DNA of 64,000 bases from Tethya wilhelma (Eukaryota > Porifera > Demospongiae > Tethyida > Tethyidae): NCBI GenBank assembly GCA_964030475.1, contig CAXIPT010000003.1, forward strand, positions 1,480,320-1,544,319, in the 5' to 3' direction. Shown here one piece after another: positions 57,330 through 64,000 of this stretch (the stretch's first letter is position 1; the number at the start of each line of letters is the position of its first letter). The notes under the pieces were generated by a model, which made no database searches, was not told the origin of the DNA, and was given only the letters and a program-made list of their open reading frames with translations. A program made the position numbers and the translations under genes.

Positions 57330-57436
57330 NTGTTTAGATGAGGCTCAAATCATACTGGTTATAATTATTATAGCACAGGAAATTTTTTCCAAATAGAGCT
57401 CGATAAAAATAATTGCTTGTAGGAGAAGTATATAGT

Positions 57437-57568
57437 ACACCTTTCCATCCAGCTTGTTCTTCCTTAGCTCTCAGTTCATATAATATTATATTGTGGATTT
57501 AATTTCATCTCTGTTTTTTAAAGCAAATTTCATCATTGAAGAACACCGTACGCTGGATATTTGCGTGA
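57437..57568 (-). pseudogene. Decayed 3' end of IDS-like sulfatase
   Basis: CACCTTTCCATCCAGCTTGT, GGATTTAATTTCATCTCTG and AAGAACACCGTACGCTGG align with 63476-63583 of the IDS-like gene in the same orientation, with several gaps. Only about 130 bp remain. Confidence 0.7.
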
Positions 57569-57630
57569 TCACTGAATGCCAAGAATCACTGATCCAAATC
57601 CAAAAGTATTGCTTAGAAGTTTTGCTCCAC
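57569..57630 (-). pseudogene. Orphan SRCR tail exon
   Basis: After acceptor CAG (57631-57633) the minus strand encodes GAKLLSNTFGFGSVILGIQ and TGA at 57569-57571. This is the hydrophobic tail exon of SRCR-A and SRCR-B, cut short by fusion to IDS-derived sequence. No SRCR domain is nearby. Confidence 0.75.
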
Positions 57631-57639
57631 CTGCACGTA

Positions 57640-58080
57640 TATAAAGTCATTCATGACATGCAAGCCAATAGCTAGCTCTTAAAAAGGTAGCTTGGTGAGC
57701 TGACGACAAGGTTCTTGGCACAAAACAAAATATTGGAGAGATATGGTCAGGGGGTGTGAAGAACTTGACTGAGTTTAACTTGCTAGGGATCAATTGACTC
57801 AGACTGAGTTTCAAAGTGTGGCCGGCAAACAGCTAGTGTAATTTGGAAGCAACATGTAGTCATTATGTCAGAGTTGCATGCTTTGCCTGCTCCTTTTCCG
57901 GCTGTGACTTGATGCATACTCGTTCATACAAAAGCTGCACAAACCAAGCCCAATTATAAGATATGGCAAAACTGATTGGTGCCATAAACACTTGCATGAT
58001 GTGCACTGCTGCTACCTGCCTCCGGATCCCTCTAGCTCCGGAAATGAAAAGGAAGCACCCTTGCCTAATTTTCGGTAGGT
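57640..58080. other. Spacer and promoter copy of GCNT fragment
   Basis: 58022-58080 (CCGGATCCCTCTAGCTCCGGAAATGAAAAGGAAGC) duplicates the region upstream of the intact GCNT-like gene at 61435-61499, including an ETS-type CCGGAA. The rest is unremarkable. Confidence 0.5.
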
Positions 58081-58655
58081 GTGGACTCTGTAGACTGTAG
58101 GAACGAGGCTATAGCGCTAAACTCTCAGAGGATCGAAAGTCTTATGGCTGAAACTGTGAAACATCTAAAGGCATGCATGACAATGATGACTAGACTAGGT
58201 CAAAGATCAGTACTTGTGGTTGTATTGATTATAGCGGGTTTAGTCATAGGCTGGTTAGATTTATACAGTGATAGGTCGTCACACTATGAAGTGACTCCCT
58301 CATCTAGGTTATCCTTGAGTCGAACTCTGAATTCATATCATTTGGTAGATAGTGTCACTGTGCAAGATATTGAGAATTTTCAATGTGATGTCTCTCAAAC
58401 AACTATGGAATACAAGTCTTGGAAACAAGGAGTGGTGAGTTACTTGGAACCAGTGGTCCAAAGGAATTGCAGTTTGTTATTTGCTGGAGATAGAGAAGAA
58501 ATAGACCGAGTGCAGCAAGCAGTGAAGGAGGGCAGCAAACTGCTGATTTACACACAAGATGAACAAACTTTCTTAAATAAACTGACTGATTGCTCATGGA
58601 TAAGGGATGAATTTTCAAACATCTATTACACGTCACAAGAAGAGATTGACTTTCC
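58081..58655 (+). pseudogene. Partial duplicate of GCNT-like gene, 5' part
   Basis: Open throughout and very close to 61500-62057 of the intact gene: the membrane anchor MTMMTRLGQRS..VVVLIIAGLVIGW, then SVTVQ...QCDVSQTT and KSWKQGVVSYLEPVVQRNCS. It lacks four residues (IPRT) near FQCDVS and ends at the N at 58656, just where the catalytic domain begins. The high similarity points to a recent duplication. The catalytic part was not found. Confidence 0.8.
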
Positions 58656-58656
58656 N

Positions 58657-58740
58657 TGTGGCACTGGAGGGACTCGAACCACCTACCCATGGGTTGGGAG
58701 TCAGAGTCAATGGTGAACAAGCCACCAGGCCACCCCCAAA
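58657..58740 (-). tRNA. tRNA-like sequence, probably degenerate or SINE-derived
   Basis: On the minus strand TGGCCTGGTGG resembles a tRNA A box and GGTTCGAGTCC matches a B box about 45 bp later, ending CAGTGCCACA. However, the acceptor and anticodon stems do not pair convincingly (the 5' side reads GGGGG), so no anticodon is assigned. It abuts the N at 58656. Confidence 0.35.
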
Positions 58741-59530
58741 TATATATGAAATATCAATCTTAGTGACAGTCTCTCGTGTGTGCCTGTCTCTAGCCATCCC
58801 TCTCAGGCTCAGCAAAGAAAATGAGCGAATCCCTCTTCAAAGGGACTGCGAAAAGTTCACTGAAAAGAATCAAACACCTGCATATGGGCCACTACCAGGT
58901 ACACATTAGAAAATTCATGAATATTCAGCCTTTGATCTTTAAGTATTAATGAGGTCACTATTATCGCTAAGGGACCTCATTATTATATTCATGAGGTCTC
59001 CTATACTAGCTATTGTAAAACCATGCCCTCAGATCACTAATTCGGCAAGTTAGAGAACTCGTGAGTATAATTATATTATTGAATTTTCTCATGTATGTTT
59101 TTACCAAGCTATACTGCTACAAACTATCATGATGCTATGGCACAGAGAAGACCATACAAAATTGGGTTGAGCAGTGTATGTGTATATAGCTACGAGATCA
59201 CAAAATTGCTAGTGATTCAGAAGTAATATCCATGTCGAACAATCCCGCACCAAAAAAAAAAAGTTTGCCATCTTGGTAGCAGACTTTCTATCTTAGAACG
59301 CTAGCATGCAGATGCTAACCTTGTGGCCCTATTCAAGAGCAGCATCAGCTGAATAGATGTTTACCCTCAAGTTTTCTGAAAATAGCCTGTTGGATTTTTC
59401 AGCAATTTTCCCAGCAAACCAATTCTCAACTGTTTTCTGACACAAATTGATAACTTTTCTGGCAATGTTAAAAGTTTTCAAACAACGTGGAAACATTTTC
59501 TGACACAGAGCTAGCTACACGCTCACTGAT
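58741..59530 (+). pseudogene. KHDC4-like segment, copy E
   Basis: Exon c (58796-58899) is degraded: SHPSQA is followed by a 16-20 bp loss, then QRDCEKFTEKNQTPAYGPLPG and the donor GTACAC. The 3' flank to about 59530 matches the flanks of copies B' and C in opposite orientation. No exon b lies upstream, where the tRNA-like sequence and GCNT fragment sit. Confidence 0.65.
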
Positions 59531-59597
59531 TTTTGTCAAACTCATGGATATTAAAGCTTAAGGGATATAATCTATGTAAAAATGAATCCACATTAAT

Positions 59598-59852
59598 TGA
59601 CGTCGCGTTACTAAAGACCTGTGATCTAAGGAAGTGATAAATTTTTTTAAGCCAGTTAGTGACCATGCCTTCGGTTTTTAGTGATTAAGGCCCTCAGAAG
59701 TGTTTATATAGTAACCTCATGCAGGCTGTGCCCTTGGTACTATATAAACACTTCCTTGCACTTCTAATTTGCTAAGAACCGAAGGTGTGGTCACTAACTG
59801 GCTTAGGAAATTTATCACTTCCTAAGAACACTGGTCTTTAGTAACGTGACGG
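59598..59852. mobile_element. Foldback (long inverted repeat) element
   Basis: CGCGTTACTAAAGACC...GGAAGTGATAAATTT...GCCAGTTAGTGACCA on the left is the reverse complement of the right side. The inner arms GTGTTTATATAGTA...TACTATATAAACAC also pair. Arms are about 115 bp around a short loop, with no coding. Confidence 0.75.
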
Positions 59853-59970
59853 GAAAATTTCGTCATTACCGGATTGGCCAAAGTAGCAAAAAAATTTATA
59901 TATAGCGGTGAAAACTTCCCAATCTATGCATGGTATTATATTCTTAATTGCACCCACATTCATACATGCA

Positions 59971-60033
59971 GTTCTCTCCAGAAACTTATGCAGACCACTT
60001 ACAGAAAATTGGACTGGAGTGCATCAGCCTGGT
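59971..60033 (+). CDS. Candidate small exon linked to the KHDC4-like unit
   Basis: TACATGCAG, then FSPETYADHLQKIGLECISL, then donor GTAAGA. Sequence-related to 40255-40310 (minus) in copy B'. Most differences leave a conservative reading in this frame, but the phase does not join exon c directly. Function unknown. Confidence 0.35.
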
Positions 60034-61128
60034 AAGAGGACAGGACACTTAGTCTAGTGTAATGTGCCTTGAAAATGTGTTGAACATATTGATCAGTTGT
60101 GATTAAATGGATGATTAAAAATTAATTTGAGCTGGTATCTTATAGGTATTATAATAATTATTATTTGAACTCCTTAAGTGACTTAATGCTTTCCTATCTA
60201 CTCGGAAAACATGCATGGTTAACATTGTGGGGATCATGCACTTAATAATTGCCAGAAAATAAGAATTCGCTTTCATTATAATTGTAAAGATTTTTTTTGT
60301 TTATAATAATTCTGCAATATTGGAGATTACTGTATAGTGGGAAATTTTTGTATAATGGAAATTTTCGCATAATTATTTTGTATGCGGTTCGAATATACAA
60401 AATTAAAGCTGAAAATTTAACTTCTGCATTTACTTTATACGAGCGCGTTCCGCGCATAATATGAAATTTAAGACTACGAAAATTTTATCTGACACGTTAA
60501 CTTTAGAATATGAAATTTTGCACGAACGAAAATTTCCCGCTAGACAGTATTATATTATTGATTTGGTAGATAAATTGTATAATATTAATTATAACTAGTC
60601 TACTGTGATTTACAGGACAATTTGTACAATCATTCTACAATTAATATGTGCATTATTAATTTTAATTAGCTATATATATACATTATTTTTTGCATGCATA
60701 TGCACATTCACACATCAGCTTTCGCTGAAAACATGTGTTCGACTCTAAATGAACAGGATTGGCACATTACAACAGGCATCTGAAATTGAAGTTAAAAAGA
60801 AAAAAAATAATGATAACAATTGGAACTAAAACATAACTCACTGGTAATAATGTCACTGATTGGGAGTATGCACGGTTTAGATTGCCTTTATAATTCATAT
60901 TATTATTATTATTTTTATAGTTAATTTTGTCACTCCTATAACTTAATGATCGATATCAGTATATCTCTATCAGTTTAATTGTTAGATAATAATAATATCT
61001 CTTGGCACTTAGTCTATAATTTTAATGCATACATATTGGAGTCACATCAACCGGAGTTTGGTTTTCTTTCAGTATTGTTGCATGCACGATTTTATATCAT
61101 CAGTAAAAAGTATATAATATTATGATAG
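60034..61128. other. AT-rich spacer
   Basis: No gene. 60852-60900 shares ATGTCACTGATTGG and flanks with 55326-55380. Confidence 0.4.
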
Positions 61129-61436
61129 CCTTGTTCCCAGGCCTTCTGCATATCATGCGTGCTGCACTGCTAGTATTGATTTATTAAGTTGACGATCTTT
61201 ACCAAGGATCGTCAACGTAATTAATCAACAATAGTAGCACGCAGAGGGCCTGGGAACGAGGCTAATAATTATTATGATGTTATCATAATGCTATTGTATG
61301 TGTATGATGTGCTATTTTGACGACCATTTCCGTTAACTTTGGTTTCCGTTCCTGTCTTCATCTCGCAGATCCCTAGCCTCGTTCCCAGGCTCCCTCTCCA
61401 GAATAATTTCCGGTGGGAGGGAGCCTGGGAACGACG
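61129..61436. mobile_element. Two foldback MITEs sharing CCTCGTTCCCAGGC ends
   Basis: 61131-61263: GCCTTGTTCCCAGGCC...GTTGACGATC pairs with GATCGTCAAC...GGCCTGGGAACGAGGC. 61376-61432: CCTCGTTCCCAGGCTCCCTC pairs with GGAGGGAGCCTGGGAACGA. Both are hairpins with the same terminal motif. They lie just upstream of the GCNT-like gene and are absent from its partial duplicate. Confidence 0.75.
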
Positions 61437-61568
61437 CGGATCCCTCTCCGGAAATATAAAGGAAGCGCCCTTGCCTAATTATTATAATTTTCGGTAGGTG
61501 TGGACTCACGGATCGAGCTCAGCTGTAGGAACGAGCTGGAAAGTCTTTTGTCTGAAACACCTAAATGC
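61437..61568 (+). promoter_or_regulatory. GCNT upstream region
   Basis: CTCCGGAAAT (ETS-type) at 61446-61455 and TTTCGGTAG before the open frame. The frame is open from 61500 without an ATG until 61569. The duplicate copy is also open here, so either an upstream exon splices in at GGTAG or this is leader sequence. Confidence 0.4.
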
Positions 61569-63051
61569 ATGACAATGATGACTAGACTAGGTCAAAGATC
61601 AATACTTGTGGTTGTGTTGATTATAGCGGGTTTAGTCATAGGCTGGTTAGCTTACAGTGATAGATCGCTGTCACAGTATAAAGTGCCGACTCCTTCATCC
61701 AGGTTATCCTTGAATCGAACTCTGAATTCATGTCATTTGGTAGACAGTGTCACTGTGCAAGGTATTGAAATACCCAGGACTTTTCAATGTGATGTCTCTC
61801 AAACAACTGTGGGATACAAGTCTTGGAAACAAGGAGTGGTGAGCTACTTGGAACCAGTGGTCCAAAGGAATTGCAGTTTGTTATTTGCTGGAGATAGAGA
61901 AGAAATAGACCGAGTGCAGCAAACAGTGAAGGAGGGCAGCAAACTGCTGATTTACACACAAGATGAACAAACTTTCTTAAATAAACTGACTGATTGCTCA
62001 TGGATAGGGGATGAATTTTCAAACATCTATTACACGTCACAAGAAGAGATTGACTTTCCTCTGGCGTATGTCCTAGTGGCCCACAACAATCCTCAACAGA
62101 TTATGCGTTTCTTAAAGGCGATTTATCGTCCACAAAATATTTACTGCATTCATGTAGATGCAAAATCTTCAGATTTCTTCAAACTATTAATTGGTCTCTT
62201 AGCGAATTGTTTATCAAATGTTTTTATTCCTATCAAAGTTGAGAAAGTTTATTGGGGACATTACTCCCTACTCGATGCCCAACTGAACTGTTTCAGTGAT
62301 CTTTATGACTTCCATAACATCATCCCATGGAAGTATGCCTTGCCATTGAGCGGCAAAGAACTTCCTCTTCGAACAAATCGAGAAATAGTGCACATGTTAA
62401 AGAAGCTTGATGGCAATACTGGTGTAAATTTGTCACGCACATATGACAAAAAGGGTCCACACAACCTAACCCTCTACAAGAGTTTAATCTTCTCTGCACT
62501 TACTGTAGAGTTTGTTGAGTTTATGTTGTATAATCCTATTGCTGTAGAGCTACGAGAGCACTTACGAATCAAGAAAACTTTTGCTCCTGAAGAGAAGTTC
62601 TATGCTACTGTATACATGTTGCCAGGTACACTAATTAAATTTTTTTAAACAGTAGGCCTAACATTCTTTTAATATCTAGCTAACAATCATGAATTGCATT
62701 ACAATAATATTTCTAATTGCAGAAAATCCAAAAGGATATAATAAATCAGTATACCATGAGGTTCCATACTTTACCAAATATATTTGGATTCATGGAATAC
62801 AGAAAGTGTTTCGATTGCTATCCTGGCATTTATGCCACGGTGGATCAATTGTCCATGACATCTGTGTGGTTGGAATTGAGGACATGTTTAGACTAGAGTA
62901 CAGGGTGAACGTTTCCAATCCGAAAGGACCAATATTTCACAATAAGTACTTTATGAGTGTGGACCATGTTGTGATGGATTGCTGTGAGGAGGAACTGGTG
63001 AAGAGAAACATAGAGGAGTTCAAGAGAGACTATAGAGACACATGTGCATAG
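61569..63051 (+). CDS. GCNT-type beta-1,6-N-acetylglucosaminyltransferase (GT14)
   Basis: Exons 61569-62625 and 62723-63051 join in phase 1 to about 461 residues. A short cytosolic tail (MTMMTRLGQRS) precedes a membrane anchor (ILVVVLIIAGLVIGW), giving a type II Golgi protein. The stem has several Cys and NxS/T sites. The catalytic domain starts PLAYVLVAHNNPQQIMRFL and has YRPQNIYCIHVDAKS, VYWGHYSLLDAQLNC, WKYALPLSGKELPLRTNREIV and PEEKFYATVYMLPG, the conserved order of core-2/I-branching enzymes and xylosyltransferases (family GT14). It would transfer GlcNAc in beta-1,6 linkage to O-glycans or poly-lactosamine. The exact acceptor cannot be told. I chose Met 61569 because it gives a standard anchor. 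It is convergent with the IDS-like gene and has an upstream partial duplicate at 58081. Confidence 0.88.
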
Positions 63052-63444
63052 TGAGTGAATGTGACTGCTTGATTTGACAGCATGCACTAACAGGCTACTT
63101 TGTAATGTGGTTAAACTTAATTAAACTGTGACACATAACTTGAAGCCATGGTGAATGAACATTTTTTTGCTTCATGAGATAATTGATTGTCAGGCAGAAA
63201 GTATTATATTTATTTTAATTATTTTATTCATGTTATTGATCAATAATTCAATAATTATTGTTAGTTTTTGAACTTTAATCAGCCATGCATAATACCTTAT
63301 CTGTATAGACTAAACTCAATTCACGTACACACATGTACAACTATTTAAAAAAACAACAAAAAACTCAAATCACTCTATCAAATGGTTCAGTAAGCAATCA
63401 TCAGAGAACTTTCTAGCTCCTAAACTGAGCTTGTTTAATAAAAA
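63052..63444. other. Intergenic between convergent GCNT and IDS genes
   Basis: AT-rich 3' flanks with several AATAAA/TTTATT candidates on both strands. Nothing else seen. Confidence 0.5.
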
Positions 63445-64000
63445 TCAGTTGCTTGTGGGAGGAGGAGGCAGTGCACCTTTCCATCCAGCTTGTAGAATCT
63501 TCCTCAGCTCATCTACGGTGGATTTCATCTCTGGCTTTGAAGCAAGGTTGGTATTCTCATCATCAAAGAACACCGTAGGCTGGGTGTGATCGTAAAGTTC
63601 AGTTCCCCATATCTCGGTAAAGTCAGGCTTGGCTTTGGTGCGATCAAACTTGTACCATTCAGTGAATCGATACTTATCAGTGCGAATGGTATACCCCATT
63701 ACATTTTCACCGTGCTCATCTTTTGAAAATGGTGGATGGCCTGGTATATTGTAAATACCCCCATCAGGGCGACCGTATTGCGAAAACGCAGCTTTCTTCC
63801 ACGCCATTGTGGGATTCTTGATTAGCGGGGCTACGCTAGTACCTTCAACACACGCCAGTACATCATTTGAACCCTCGTGACAGATTGGCGGCCCATCAAT
63901 GTTAGCAAAGTCAGTGAGAGTTGGAAAAATATCGATAAGTTCAACAAGTGCGTCTGTTATTATGCCTTTGTCTGTTTCGCCCGGTACATGTAACATGAAA
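63445..64000 (-). CDS. Iduronate-2-sulfatase-like protein, C-terminal part
   Basis: Open on the minus strand from the window edge to a stop at 63445-63447, about 184 residues. Motifs: HVPG near the edge, LVELIDIFPTLTDFA, EGTSVAPLI, KKAAFSQYGRP, MGYTIRTDKYRFTEWYKFD, GTELYDH. This is the C-terminal half of the alkaline-phosphatase-fold sulfatases of the IDS group (V-x-L-V-x-L-FPTL, then AFSQY-R, MGY-IRT-YRYTEW). The N-terminal CxPSR formylglycine site is beyond the window. The enzyme would remove 2-sulfate from glycosaminoglycan iduronate in lysosomes; that is inferred from family. A decayed copy of its 3' end is at 57437-57568. Confidence 0.88.
   Translation of the reverse strand, partial: FMLHVPGETDKGIITDALVELIDIFPTLTDFANIDGPPICHEGSNDVLACVEGTSVAPLIKNPTMAWKKAAFSQYGRPDGGIYNIPGHPPFSKDEHGENVMGYTIRTDKYRFTEWYKFDRTKAKPDFTEIWGTELYDHTQPTVFFDDENTNLASKPEMKSTVDELRKILQAGWKGALPPPPTSN

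Noticed and set aside
58657..58740. Functional tRNA gene
   Set aside because: Acceptor and anticodon stems do not pair and no anticodon can be assigned. Kept only as a tRNA-like feature.

Overview
The window looks like an AT-rich, intron-dense genome segment from an early-branching animal, most likely a sponge. Animal markers are a BMP-type R-SMAD, a PP4 catalytic subunit, an IDS-type sulfatase, a GCNT glycosyltransferase and a lamin-like coiled coil. Scavenger-receptor (SRCR) genes, a cysteine-rich multipass membrane family and many small transposons also fit a sponge. Species cannot be fixed from the sequence. Ten single-N positions occur (5343, 13586, 18460, 18975, 20842, 42285, 46032, 48403, 57330, 58656). 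Several coincide with abrupt loss of a gene (SRCR-A, PP4, eIF5B-like, SMAD, GCNT copy), so they behave as scaffold joins. At 18460 the reading frame continues across the N.

Layout, 1-12 kb: a sequencing-adapter remnant, then the 3' exon of an ODF3/CIMAP-like gene. A seven-exon minus-strand gene for a SAXO5/TEX45-like axonemal protein follows; I joined it by splice phase. Its 5.5 kb intron holds a small secreted WAP-domain gene and a broken multipass membrane gene. It appears to share a promoter (NRF1-like palindrome plus E-box) with a tandem pair of DUF1761 membrane-protein genes, the first with an in-frame stop.

12-26 kb: two minus-strand SRCR genes with matching exon phases, plus an orphan signal-peptide exon of the same family. 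Between them lie a hAT relic, an Ig/Fn3 protein fragment and the C-terminal half of PP4. Two copies of an unclassified TIR element lie in opposite orientation.

26-46 kb: decayed lamin-like exons, a 1.25 kb inverted duplication, a Ty3/Gypsy-type retrotransposon with one long gag-pol frame, and fragments of a KHDC4-like KH-domain gene mixed with MITEs and LINE relics.

46-64 kb: eIF5B-like N-terminus, the SMAD linker and MH2 domain, hAT, LINE and Copia relics, more KHDC4-like copies, and a decayed block holding pieces of SRCR, GCNT and IDS genes. The intact GCNT-like gene and the convergent 3' end of an IDS-like sulfatase close the window.

The main themes are repeated duplication of gene pieces (KH exons, SRCR signal and tail exons, GCNT/IDS ends) and dinucleotide microsatellites sitting directly on splice sites. 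I found no CRISPR, operon or other prokaryotic system.
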